Shown: positions 1-6,360 of the stretch, in pieces
How positions within the stretch are numbered: the stretch's first letter is position 1
Layout: every line of letters begins with the position of its first letter
Origin: Lachnospiraceae bacterium
GTDB taxonomy: Bacteria; Bacillota_A; Clostridia; Lachnospirales; Lachnospiraceae
Assembly: GCA_017435025.1 (NCBI GenBank)
Contig: JAFSFU010000305.1
Coordinates: forward strand, 1-8,620
DNA length: 8,620 bases
Direction of reading: 5' to 3'
The notes under the pieces: model-generated
Databases searched by the model: none
Seen by the model: only the letters and a program-made list of their open reading frames with translations
Told to the model about the DNA's origin: nothing
Position numbers and translations under genes: made by a program

Positions 1-369
1 GAGTTCGAGGCACAGGATAAGAAGAGAAAAGAAGCTGTTGATACAAGAAACGATGCAGACGCTATGGTATTCCAGACAGAGAAAGCTCTTGAGGAAGTTG
101 GCGATAAGATCGATGCAAACGACAAGGCTGCAGTAGAAGCTGACTTAAATGCACTGAAAGAGGCAATCAACCGTGCTCCGATGGATCAGATGACAGATGC
201 TCAGGTTGAAGATATCAAGGCAGGCAAAGAGAAACTGATGCAGAGTGCACAGCAGCTGTTCGCAAAGGTTTACGAGCAGGCCCAGGCAGCACAGGGCGCA
301 GCCGGTCAGAATGCACAGCAGGCTGGTTACGGCGATGACGTGGTTGACGGCGAGTACAAAGAAGTTTAA
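1..369 (+). CDS. dnaK: Molecular chaperone DnaK (Hsp70), C-terminal fragment
   Basis: This is the last 122 codons of DnaK, open from base 1 in frame and ending with TAA at 367-369; the ATPase domain and beta-sandwich lie outside the window. DnaK is the cytosolic Hsp70 that binds exposed hydrophobic peptide segments in an ATP cycle driven by DnaJ and GrpE. What is visible is the alpha-helical lid of the substrate-binding domain (KRKEAVDTRNDADAMVFQTE, then helices rich in Glu, Lys and Ala). A Gln/Ala/Gly-rich flexible stretch follows, and then the acidic tail DDVVDGEYKEV, the style of Gram-positive DnaK C-termini. An internal ATG at 64 is not a gene start, because the homologous frame continues upstream without a break. 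dnaJ follows on the same strand after 128 nt, the classical dnaK-dnaJ order. The identification rests on the lid and tail sequence plus this context. Confidence 0.95.
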   Translation, partial: EFEAQDKKRKEAVDTRNDADAMVFQTEKALEEVGDKIDANDKAAVEADLNALKEAINRAPMDQMTDAQVEDIKAGKEKLMQSAQQLFAKVYEQAQAAQGAAGQNAQQAGYGDDVVDGEYKEV

Positions 370-436
370 TGATAAAGGGATTTCGAGAACACGAAGTGTG
401 TAGTAATCCGAGTATCATGATATAAAAATTGAGTCT

Positions 437-472
437 GAAGAACGCTCATTATGAGCGTTCTTTCGGGCGTTC
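437..472 (+). promoter_or_regulatory. Hairpin in the dnaK-dnaJ gap (attenuator or processing site)
   Basis: Bases 440-447 (GAACGCTC) pair perfectly with 453-460 (GAGCGTTC) around the loop ATTAT. Outer A-T pairs and a G-T wobble extend the stem to 437/463. Only TTT then C follow, so it is not a textbook intrinsic terminator. The same left arm can also pair over all 8 positions, with one G-U pair, to GGGCGTTC at 465-472, giving a mutually exclusive second hairpin. The position just upstream of the dnaJ ribosome binding site suggests partial termination, RNA processing or protection of the dnaK 3' end. The pairing is seen directly; the function is inferred. Confidence 0.6.
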
Positions 473-497
473 ATAGAGTTTGAAAGGTAGACCTACA

Positions 498-1688
498 ATG
501 GCAGAGAGTAAGAGAGATTATTACGAAGTCCTTGGCGTGCCGAAAGACGCGGACGATGCCGCTTTGAAAAAAGCATATCGAGTTCTTGCCAAGAAATACC
601 ATCCGGATGCAAATCCGGGTAATACAGAGGCGGAAGCAAAGTTTAAAGAAGCTTCTGAAGCATATGGAATTTTAAGTGATCCGGAAAAGAGAAAAATGTA
701 CGATCAGTTTGGCCATGCTGCATTTGAGCAGGGTGGCGGCGGAGCCGGCGGTGGATACGGCGGTTTCGGCGGTTTCGATTTTACGGGCGCCGATATGGGA
801 GATATTTTCGGAGATATCTTCGGAGATTTCTTCGGTGGTGGAAGAAGCACACGCGGAAGAAACAACGGACCCATGCGTGGCGCAAACTTAAGAACCGGAA
901 TCCGAATCACATTCGAAGAGGCGGTGTTCGGTTGTAAAAAAGAAATCGAGCTGACGTTGAAAGACGAATGTCAGACCTGCCATGGAACCGGTGCAAAACC
1001 GGGAACAACTCCGGTCACATGTCCGAAGTGTAACGGTAAAGGCCGCATTGTGTATACACAGCAGTCTCTGTTTGGACAGATGCAGAACGTGCAGGCATGT
1101 CCGGATTGTCAGGGAACCGGTAAGATCATTAAGGAAAAATGTCCGGATTGTTACGGTACCGGTTATACTGCCAGCAAAAAGCGTATCGAAGTTACGGTTC
1201 CGGCCGGAATTGATAACGGACAGAGCATTCGCATTCCGGGCAAAGGTGAGCCGGGCGTGAACGGCGGCGAACGCGGTGATCTGCTGGTTGAGGTTACCGT
1301 TTCCAGGCATCCGATCTTCAAACGTACAGAGACAACGATCTATTCCACAGTACCGATTTCCTTTGCAACTGCAGCGCTGGGCGGAACAATCCGCATTAAG
1401 ACTGTGGATGGAGAGGTCGAGTATGAGGTGAAGCCGGGTACACAGACGGATACAAAGGTTCGTCTGCGCGGTAAAGGTGTTCCGATGATCCGCAACAAGA
1501 ATGTTCGCGGCGACCATTATGTGACACTTGTGATCACAGTTCCGGAAAAATTAAATGAGGAGCAGAAGGAAGCGCTGAGACGTTTTGATGAGGCGATGAA
1601 TGGTGTGTCCAGTTCCGAACCGGAAGGCGAGAAGAAGAAAAAGAAAGGAATCTTTAAAGATCTGTTTAAGGATTCAGATGAGAAATAA
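498..1688 (+). CDS. dnaJ: Chaperone protein DnaJ (class I Hsp40)
   Basis: This 396-residue cytosolic co-chaperone delivers unfolded substrates to DnaK and stimulates its ATP hydrolysis. All class I parts are present in order. The J domain spans about residues 5-70 with the HPD tripeptide at 35-37. A Gly/Phe-rich linker spans about 76-120 and carries three GDIF-like repeats (101-112). The zinc-binding region has four CxxCxGxG modules with cysteine pairs at 158/161, 175/178, 201/204 and 215/218. C-terminal beta-sandwich substrate-binding domains follow, and the tail is Lys-rich. The length is close to the family norm of roughly 370-400. The ATG at 498 is chosen because the protein then starts [13 protein letters not shown], as DnaJ proteins do; AAAGG at 483-487 is a modest ribosome binding site 10 nt upstream. 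A TTG 18 nt earlier is in frame but would add an unconserved MKGRPT. It follows dnaK, may be transcribed with it, and is closed by a strong terminator. No key residue is missing. Confidence 0.98.
   Translation: MAESKRDYYEVLGVPKDADDAALKKAYRVLAKKYHPDANPGNTEAEAKFKEASEAYGILSDPEKRKMYDQFGHAAFEQGGGGAGGGYGGFGGFDFTGADMGDIFGDIFGDFFGGGRSTRGRNNGPMRGANLRTGIRITFEEAVFGCKKEIELTLKDECQTCHGTGAKPGTTPVTCPKCNGKGRIVYTQQSLFGQMQNVQACPDCQGTGKIIKEKCPDCYGTGYTASKKRIEVTVPAGIDNGQSIRIPGKGEPGVNGGERGDLLVEVTVSRHPIFKRTETTIYSTVPISFATAALGGTIRIKTVDGEVEYEVKPGTQTDTKVRLRGKGVPMIRNKNVRGDHYVTLVITVPEKLNEEQKEALRRFDEAMNGVSSSEPEGEKKKKKGIFKDLFKDSDEK
798..833 (+). repeat. Three tandem 12-bp units in dnaJ encoding GDIF repeats
   Basis: Three adjacent 12-mers (GGAGATATTTTC, GGAGATATCTTC, GGAGATTTCTTC) encode [12 protein letters not shown] in the Gly/Phe linker of DnaJ. 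DIF motifs in this linker are a conserved feature of bacterial DnaJ and are linked to control of J-domain access to DnaK. The repeat is therefore a protein feature and not a mobile or satellite repeat, although it is a plausible spot for slippage. Confidence 0.75.
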
Positions 1689-1692
1689 AAGG

Positions 1693-1732
1693 AAAACAGG
1701 CATTTCGCAGATGATGCGGAGTGCCTGTTTTT
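1693..1732 (+). terminator. Strong intrinsic terminator after dnaJ, probably bidirectional
   Basis: Bases 1693-1709 pair with 1715-1731 in a 17-bp stem with two G-U wobbles around the loop GATGA. The outer arms are AAAACAGGCA and TGCCTGTTTT, and the T-run continues to 1732. It begins 4 nt after the dnaJ stop codon. The A-run on the left arm reads as a T-run on the other strand, so the same element can end the convergent transporter transcript, whose stop codon lies at 1748-1750. Confidence 0.93.
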
Positions 1733-1747
1733 GGTAGTGGAATTTAC

Positions 1748-2902
1748 TTACTGTTTGGAAATTGATTTGAGAAAGAAAACAACTGCCAGAATTACATATA
1801 GTCCCGCGTAAGTGATAAATCCTGCGGCAATGGACGGATGGATCACCGCAATTGCGTTCAGGACGAAAGAAATCGTACAGGAGCCCAGGTTGCATCCAAC
1901 CAGCACAATGGAGTTGGCGGTATGTAAGGATTCTGTTGGCAGATGTTCGGATAATCCGTTGAACATGTAGGAAGTACTGAGGGTCACTCCGAAATTACAC
2001 ATGCAGGCACCGATTAATACAGCAGTCAGATTTCCGGCCAGACCGATGGTTGCCATACCGGCAGCAATCAGCAGCAAAGACATTGGAAGCAGCAAGCGTT
2101 TCAGTTTATCATACAATCTTCCGAAAACCATACCGGCGAAGCAGCCGAAGAAAACGGAAACACTCATGATCGTTGCGCCGTTCACATCACTGCCGATTCC
2201 TGTTTCAACCACGTAACTGGTGATTCGCATGGACAGAAGGACAGCCGCGGATACCAGGACCATTCCTAAAAGGAAGTTGGAGATGATAAATCGTTTGTGT
2301 TTGGCTGTGAGTTTGATTGATGCAGCAGCTTGCTCGCAATTCGTTGTAAGTTTATGTGCAGGTACAAATGCCAGATATAAGATCAAAATGACAAATGCCA
2401 GGCCATAGATCATAAATGCGTAATTCCATCCAAACCGCAGAAGCAGTCCGGCTGCCAGCATCAGGGAAGACTGGCCGATCGTCTCCATAGAGCAGCGCAT
2501 GCCCTGCAGACGCGAACGAAGGGAGCCGGTGAAACGTTCACCGATCATGCTGACTGCTTTTGCATTGAGCAAACCGGCACCTACACCCAGAAGAAGTCTT
2601 GTAACCAAAATCAACGGAAAGGATGAGGTAAACACCGGCGCAACGCCGCAAACGCCCATAAGCAGAAGACCGGTTACAACGGTAAAACGCTCATTCAGGT
2701 ACTTGGACAGGAACGGGGTCAGGGCGATCATCACCATCATTGCCATCGCAGGGGAAGAAATCAAAAAGTCCACCGATGCACGGTCATAGTTTGAGAAAGT
2801 TTTTAACATTTCCGGCAGACAGCTGGAAACCGAGTAGTTGGATGTTAAGAGAAGGGACAGGGACAGGACACCGATCACTTCAAGGTAGTTTGTTTTTTTC
2901 AT
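1748..2902 (-). CDS. Major facilitator superfamily (MFS) transporter, substrate unknown
   Basis: This 384-residue integral membrane protein has about twelve hydrophobic segments: six up to about residue 182, a polar central loop at about 183-203 (HKLTTNCEQAAASIKLTAKH), then six more. This is the MFS secondary-transporter layout. Segment 4 starts RLLLGVGAGL (102-111), matching the family's Arg plus GxGxG signature. The loop between segments 2 and 3 (FLSKYLNERF) and its counterpart in the second half (GRLYDKLKR) resemble the family's G-x-x-x-D-R-x-G-R loop in weak form. The sequence does not reveal whether it is a drug/metabolite exporter or an importer, so no gene name is given. The start is ambiguous: GGAGG (cctcc on the + strand at 2913-2917) is 10 nt before the ATG at 2902 and 4 nt before an in-frame TTG at 2908. 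I chose the ATG. It is a single-gene unit with its own promoter and converges on dnaJ. Confidence 0.9.
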   Translation of the reverse strand: MKKTNYLEVIGVLSLSLLLTSNYSVSSCLPEMLKTFSNYDRASVDFLISSPAMAMMVMIALTPFLSKYLNERFTVVTGLLLMGVCGVAPVFTSSFPLILVTRLLLGVGAGLLNAKAVSMIGERFTGSLRSRLQGMRCSMETIGQSSLMLAAGLLLRFGWNYAFMIYGLAFVILILYLAFVPAHKLTTNCEQAAASIKLTAKHKRFIISNFLLGMVLVSAAVLLSMRITSYVVETGIGSDVNGATIMSVSVFFGCFAGMVFGRLYDKLKRLLLPMSLLLIAAGMATIGLAGNLTAVLIGACMCNFGVTLSTSYMFNGLSEHLPTESLHTANSIVLVGCNLGSCTISFVLNAIAVIHPSIAAGFITYAGLYVILAVVFFLKSISKQ

Positions 2903-2931
2903 TGTCAATATTCCTCCGAAATCCTTCTGCT

Positions 2932-2960
2932 ATTATAGCGAGACGGTGAGAGAGATGCAA
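2932..2960 (-). promoter_or_regulatory. Promoter of the MFS transporter gene
   Basis: Read on the - strand, a perfect -10 box TATAAT (2932-2937) lies 17 nt downstream of TTGCAT (2955-2960), a partial -35 box. Transcription would begin near 2925, giving a leader of about 20 nt that contains the GGAGG site. The exact -10 and exact 17-nt spacing make this a good housekeeping sigma factor promoter, though the -35 box matches at only three of six positions. Confidence 0.75.
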
Positions 2961-3025
2961 GAGTAATGTATAGAAAAAACAAATGGATGATTTTTTGATA
3001 AAGGTTTTATCTATTGGATGCTGGA

Positions 3026-3055
3026 TTGTGGGAAGAGTAAGAAGAATCGTATAAA
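3026..3055 (+). promoter_or_regulatory. Possible weak + strand promoter before the orphan hairpin
   Basis: TTGTGG (3026-3031), an 18-nt spacer and TATAAA (3050-3055) form a weak promoter-like pair. Initiation would be near 3062, immediately before the hairpin at 3063-3093, so any RNA would be only about 40 nt long. The -35 match is poor and A/T-rich gaps produce such matches by chance. Confidence 0.2.
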
Positions 3056-3062
3056 CATGGAA

Positions 3063-3101
3063 CAACCGGTCAGCAGAAAATGTTGACCGGTTGATTTTTT
3101 T
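3063..3101 (+). terminator. Intrinsic terminator-like hairpin whose T-tract faces the + strand
   Basis: CAACCGGTCA (3063-3072) pairs perfectly with TGACCGGTTG (3084-3093). Three more inner pairs, one of them G-U, close the loop GAAAA, for about 13 bp in all. Seven T residues follow at 3095-3101 on the + strand. Read on the - strand it lies just after the flavin-reductase stop codon, but there only TT then CCATG follow the stem. It may still end that transcript weakly, with the A-run preceding it. No gene on the + strand ends here. Confidence 0.7.
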
Positions 3102-3104
3102 CTG

Positions 3105-3662
3105 TTATTTTAATTTGTTTCCGTCGGAGAATGCATTTCCTACTTTTTCACCGAGCACGTGGTAGGTGTGATGGACGCCGTCGAACATGATCGGACGCAG
3201 TTTCATCGGATCGATCTGGCCGTTTTCATCGAGGATGCTCTCATCGGCACATACATTCACGATCTCGCCAAAGAGATAGTCGTTCTCTGTGTCATAGCTG
3301 ATCAGCTTGCATTCCAGAGTCATCGGAAGTTCTTCGATCACCGGGGCATCTACGAATTCGCTCTTTACCGTATGGAAACCGGCTTTCTCCATCTTATTCG
3401 GCTCATCCTTGCCGGATACAATACCGACATAGTCACAGGCAACAACCTGATCGGCGGTACCCATGCTGACGGTGAACGCCTTGCGGGCCAAGATGTTTTC
3501 TGTGGTCTTGTGGTTGCTGATGCAGATAAAGATCTTATTGGCATCTGCCACACCGCCCCATGCGGCGTTCATTGCGTTCGGCTTTCCGTCCTCATCGTAT
3601 GCACAGATAATGAAGACTGCCTGTGGGTAAAGGATTGGCTTCGCTCCAAAGTTTTTTCTCAT
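3105..3662 (-). CDS. Flavin reductase-like FMN-binding split-barrel protein
   Basis: This 185-residue soluble protein starts MRKNFGAKPILYPQAVFIIC. The segment PNAMNAAWGGVAD (28-40) followed by FICIS-x-x-TTENI (about 45-57) and FTVSM (63-67) is the pattern of the flavin reductase-like domain. That domain binds FMN as a split-barrel dimer and usually transfers electrons between NAD(P)H, flavin and a partner. The exact substrate or partner cannot be read from the sequence. The ATG at 3662 is chosen because a perfect AGGAGG (CCTCCT on the + strand at 3670-3675) lies 7 nt upstream. A longer in-frame start at 3698 would place that site inside the coding region and overlap the upstream gene. It lies 25 nt after the alarmone synthetase stop codon with no promoter or terminator between, so the two are probably co-transcribed. 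Family assignment is fairly firm; the role is open. Confidence 0.88.
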   Translation of the reverse strand: MRKNFGAKPILYPQAVFIICAYDEDGKPNAMNAAWGGVADANKIFICISNHKTTENILARKAFTVSMGTADQVVACDYVGIVSGKDEPNKMEKAGFHTVKSEFVDAPVIEELPMTLECKLISYDTENDYLFGEIVNVCADESILDENGQIDPMKLRPIMFDGVHHTYHVLGEKVGNAFSDGNKLK

Positions 3663-3687
3663 TGTGGATCCTCCTAATATAGAAATT

Positions 3688-4389
3688 TTATTGTTCATGT
3701 TCTCCCTGTACCATATCTCTTAATGAATCCATTCGTGCATCCAGTTCCGCGCTGAGTTTCGCACAGTGGAGCAGTTCATTCGCCATATGCTCCGTAAATT
3801 CGAAGTCTTTTTTGTAGCGCAGCTGATGTTCTAAGCTTGCCCAGGAGTCCATAGCGATGGTGCGCAGCTGGATCTCCGCTTTCATGACGCGTTTCTCCTT
3901 GGCCAGGAAGATCGGTACACTGACGATCAGATGCAGGCTGCGGTAGCCGTTTGGTTTAGGATTTGCGATATAGTCTTTTTTCTGGATCAAGGTAATATCG
4001 TCCTGCGCTAAAAATGCATTTGCCAGCATATAGACATCGTCTGGGAAGGCGCAGACCACCCGGATTCCTGCAATATCATTGAGATTTTCCTCAATATTTT
4101 CGATGGTCATCGGAAGGTTCTTCCGTTCCAGTTTATCCGCAATGCTGGTGAATTTTTTCAGACGACTGGTCATTCCGTTGATGGGATTACGGTCGTGCTG
4201 AAGAGAAAACTCTTCGTTTAATACATTAAATTTTGTTTCGATTTCCATAATGGCACATCGGTAGTAGGCCATGAGTTTGTTGAATTCCTGGAGGTGCGGC
4301 ATCGCAAGCTCAAACATGTCCTTGGCATATTCTGCCATTGTGGAGGCTTTATCTAGGGTATGATTTTCATAAGTGTTTTTATCGGTCAT
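3688..4389 (-). CDS. relQ: Small alarmone synthetase, RelA/SpoT domain (RelQ/YjbM type)
   Basis: This 233-residue cytosolic enzyme is predicted to transfer pyrophosphate from ATP to GTP or GDP, making (p)ppGpp. The synthetase domain motifs are all visible: the basic segment SRLKKFTSIADKL (75-87), the metal-binding Asp in DIAGIRVV (D105), KPNGYRSLH (145-153), and E172 with QLRT (174-177) followed by W183 and EH (187-188) and then LRYK (190-193). There is no HD hydrolase domain before it and no TGS or ACT domain after it, which separates it from long RelA/SpoT enzymes. The size fits RelQ (about 210-230 residues); YwaC/RelP is the other option and I cannot exclude it. The ATG at 4389 is preceded by AAAGGAGA with a longish spacer of about 12 nt. 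It is divergent from argS and probably shares an operon with the flavin-reductase gene. Regulation of such enzymes is commonly transcriptional or allosteric; nothing specific is visible here beyond its promoter. Confidence 0.92.
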   Translation of the reverse strand: MTDKNTYENHTLDKASTMAEYAKDMFELAMPHLQEFNKLMAYYRCAIMEIETKFNVLNEEFSLQHDRNPINGMTSRLKKFTSIADKLERKNLPMTIENIEENLNDIAGIRVVCAFPDDVYMLANAFLAQDDITLIQKKDYIANPKPNGYRSLHLIVSVPIFLAKEKRVMKAEIQLRTIAMDSWASLEHQLRYKKDFEFTEHMANELLHCAKLSAELDARMDSLRDMVQGEHEQ

Positions 4390-4431
4390 CGTAAGTTGTC
4401 TCTCCTTTGTTATGCAATTCCGTACAGCTTA

Positions 4432-4461
4432 ATCATAAAACATTTTTCCATATAGTTGCAA
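4432..4461 (-). promoter_or_regulatory. Promoter of the alarmone synthetase gene
   Basis: On the - strand, TTGCAA (4456-4461) is followed after 18 nt by TATGAT (4432-4437). The predicted start near 4425 gives a leader of about 36 nt before the ATG at 4389. The spacing is acceptable and the -10 box matches five of six positions. It is the best candidate in the 196-nt divergent gap but is unproven. Confidence 0.55.
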
Positions 4462-4520
4462 TAAAGAAAGTATAAAATATTGTGAAAAGAGTATGTTTTT
4501 AGGAAATCGCAGATTCCTAC

Positions 4521-4549
4521 TGGATTTTTCCTCCGCAGTGCGGTATAAT
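4521..4549 (+). promoter_or_regulatory. Promoter of argS
   Basis: A perfect TATAAT at 4544-4549 lies 17 nt downstream of TGGATT (4521-4526), a poor -35 box. Initiation near 4556 gives a leader of only about 30 nt, too short for a T-box. The weak -35 box together with the inverted repeat in the spacer suggests that an activator or repressor may act here. Confidence 0.65.
4533..4543. promoter_or_regulatory. 11-bp inverted repeat touching the argS -10 box (operator candidate)
   Basis: CCGCAGTGCGG is a perfect 5-bp inverted repeat around a central G, in the promoter spacer and ending one base before TATAAT. The position is that of a repressor site, or of a twisted-spacer activator site. It is short, GC-rich in an AT-rich gap and has no second copy that I found in the window. 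The symmetry is seen; the operator role is inference. Confidence 0.35.
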
Positions 4550-4585
4550 ATTATATCTGTGAAAACGACTGAAGGAGAAAGTCAA

Positions 4586-6352
4586 ATGAAGAAGATTCTT
4601 GATTTTATTACAGAAGAAATGAAAAGAGCTTTTGTCGAATGCGGATATGATGAGTCTTATGCGAAAGTGACTTTATCTAACCGCCCGGACCTTTGCGAAT
4701 ACCAGTGCAACGGTGCGATGGCAGCAGCAAAAGCATATAAAATGAAACCGATCGATATCGCGAACGGTGTGGTAGAAAAGCTTCAGGGAAGCAAATATTT
4801 TGAAGAAGTAAACGCAGTAATGCCGGGATTTATCAATCTGAAGATTCGTGGTGAATTCCTGGCTGAGTATATGAATGGTATGGCAGCAGGCGAAAAACTC
4901 GGTATGGATCCGGTTGCAGAACCGAAGACTGTTATCGTGGACTACGGCGGAGCGAACGTGGCAAAACCGCTTCACGTTGGTCATCTTCGTGCAGCTGTTA
5001 TCGGTGAGGCGATCAAGCGTATGGGCCGTTTCGTTGGACATACTGTGATCGGTGATGTTCATCTCGGCGACTGGGGCCTTCAGATGGGTCTTATCATCGA
5101 GGAATTAAAGGACAGACAGCCGAACCTTCCGTATTTTGATGAGAGTTTTACCGGTGAGTATCCGACAGAAGCTCCGTTCACAATCTCTGAGTTAGAAGAG
5201 ATCTATCCGGCAGCCAGCGGTAAATCCAAAGTGGATGAGGCGTTCAAAGAGCGCGCGCAGGAAGCAACATTTAAGCTTCAGAGCGGTTATGCACCGTATC
5301 GTGCAATCTGGAAACACATTATGAGTGTTTCTCTGGCTGACTTAAAGAAGAACTATGCAAACCTGAAGGTTGATTTTGATCTTTGGAAAGGTGAGAGCGA
5401 TGCGCAGCCGTATATTCCGGGTCTGATCCAGGATCTGATCGACAAAGGTCTGGCTTACGAGAGCCAGGGCGCGCTGGTTGTAGATATCGCAGAGGAGAAA
5501 GATACAAAGGAATTACCGCCGTGTATCGTTCGTAAATCCGACGGTGCCGCATTATATGCAACTTCCGACCTTGCAACGATCATCGAGCGTGAGAAGGACT
5601 ACAAGCCGGATCACTATGTATATGTAGTTGATAAGCGCCAGGATCTGCATTTCACACAGGTATTCCGTGTTGCGAAGAAGGCAGGTATCGTAGCTTCGGA
5701 CCGCAGAATGGATTTCGTTGGCTTCGGTACGATGAATGGAAAAGACGGTAAGCCGTTTAAGACAAGAGAGGGCGGTGTTATGCGTCTGGAAACACTGATT
5801 GCCGATATCAGTGAGGCTGCATACAACCGTATTATGGAAAACCGTACCGTTTCTGAAGAAGAAGCAAAAGAAACTGCAAAGATCGTTGGCCTTGCAGCGT
5901 TAAAATACGGTGACCTTTCCAACCAGGCTACAAAGGACTATGTATTCGATATCGATCGTTTCATTTCCTTCGAGGGTAATACAGGTCCGTATGTACTTTA
6001 TACAATTGCCCGCATTAACTCTATTCTTAAGAAATATGCGGATACATGTGAGGTTGCTGAAGACACAACAATCCTTGCACCGGCAGGTGAGCCGGAAAAG
6101 ACACTGATGCTGGCACTTTCCAGATTCAGTGAGGTTATGTTAGGAAGCTTCGAAGAACTTGCACCGCACAAGATCTGTGCGTATATCTTCGAACTGTCCA
6201 ACGCTCTGAACCACTTCTACCATGAGACAAGAATCATCGCAGAAGAGGACAAGAAGAAACAGGCCGGCTATATCGGTCTTGTAAGCCTTACAAGAAATGT
6301 TCTTCTCACATGCATTGACCTGCTTGGTTTTGATGCTCCGGAGAGAATGTAA
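4586..6352 (+). CDS. argS: Arginyl-tRNA synthetase
   Basis: This 588-residue class Ia aminoacyl-tRNA synthetase attaches arginine to tRNA-Arg in the cytosol using ATP. The N-terminal tRNA-contact domain covers about residues 1-95. The Rossmann catalytic core has DYGGANVAKPLHVGH, with the HIGH-type motif HVGH at 130-133. The KMSKS position carries KPFKTREGG (389-397), the altered form usual in ArgRS. NTGPYVLYTIARI introduces the C-terminal helical anticodon-binding (DALR) domain, and the protein ends LLGFDAPERM, close to the family's typical ending. Length is normal and no core motif is missing. The ATG at 4586 is chosen because AAGGAG at 4572-4577 lies 8 nt upstream and the protein then starts MKKILDFITEEM. 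The reading frame stays open back to 4493, but that extension would include the promoter and the ribosome binding site. It is divergent from the alarmone synthetase gene and is followed after 61 nt by the SNF2 gene. Confidence 0.98.
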   Translation: MKKILDFITEEMKRAFVECGYDESYAKVTLSNRPDLCEYQCNGAMAAAKAYKMKPIDIANGVVEKLQGSKYFEEVNAVMPGFINLKIRGEFLAEYMNGMAAGEKLGMDPVAEPKTVIVDYGGANVAKPLHVGHLRAAVIGEAIKRMGRFVGHTVIGDVHLGDWGLQMGLIIEELKDRQPNLPYFDESFTGEYPTEAPFTISELEEIYPAASGKSKVDEAFKERAQEATFKLQSGYAPYRAIWKHIMSVSLADLKKNYANLKVDFDLWKGESDAQPYIPGLIQDLIDKGLAYESQGALVVDIAEEKDTKELPPCIVRKSDGAALYATSDLATIIEREKDYKPDHYVYVVDKRQDLHFTQVFRVAKKAGIVASDRRMDFVGFGTMNGKDGKPFKTREGGVMRLETLIADISEAAYNRIMENRTVSEEEAKETAKIVGLAALKYGDLSNQATKDYVFDIDRFISFEGNTGPYVLYTIARINSILKKYADTCEVAEDTTILAPAGEPEKTLMLALSRFSEVMLGSFEELAPHKICAYIFELSNALNHFYHETRIIAEEDKKKQAGYIGLVSLTRNVLLTCIDLLGFDAPERM

Positions 6353-6360
6353 GAAAATGA

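Larger units (their letters stand above)
2903..3104. other. Gap between MFS transporter and flavin-reductase genes
   Basis: This 202-nt AT-rich gap holds the MFS ribosome binding site and promoter at its left end and the orphan hairpin with T-tract at its right end. The roughly 100 nt between contain no convincing gene. A 61-codon - strand frame starting at TTG 3065 overlaps the MFS start, has no ribosome binding site and runs through the MFS promoter, so it is not called. An undetected small RNA cannot be excluded. Confidence 0.6.

Noticed and set aside
413..422. 10-bp palindrome TATCATGATA after dnaK
   Set aside because: It is short and AT-rich with no second copy or promoter context; such palindromes are expected by chance.
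370..497. CIRCE (HrcA) heat-shock operator between dnaK and dnaJ
   Set aside because: I looked for TTAGCACTC-N9-GAGTGCTAA and did not find it; in these operons it lies upstream of hrcA or grpE, outside this window.
888..1517. 209-codon open frame antisense to dnaJ
   Set aside because: It lies wholly inside the conserved dnaJ coding region, is rich in Cys, Arg, Thr and His as expected for antisense reading, and has no ribosome binding site or domain. It is a shadow frame.
2880..3065. 61-codon - strand frame starting at TTG 3065
   Set aside because: It has no ribosome binding site, runs through the MFS promoter and overlaps the MFS start in another frame.
3159..3677. 172-codon + strand frame antisense to the flavin-reductase gene
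   Set aside because: It mirrors the real gene on the opposite strand. The - strand frame has a perfect AGGAGG and family motifs, while the + strand frame has neither. It also does not explain the orphan terminator, which lies upstream of it.
3663..3698. 12-residue N-terminal extension of the flavin-reductase protein
   Set aside because: The extension translates the AGGAGG site and overlaps the end of the upstream gene; the ATG at 3662 has ideal spacing.
4493..4585. 31-residue N-terminal extension of arginyl-tRNA synthetase
   Set aside because: It would contain the TATAAT promoter and the AAGGAG ribosome binding site, and ArgRS proteins normally begin close to the MKKILDFITEEM segment.
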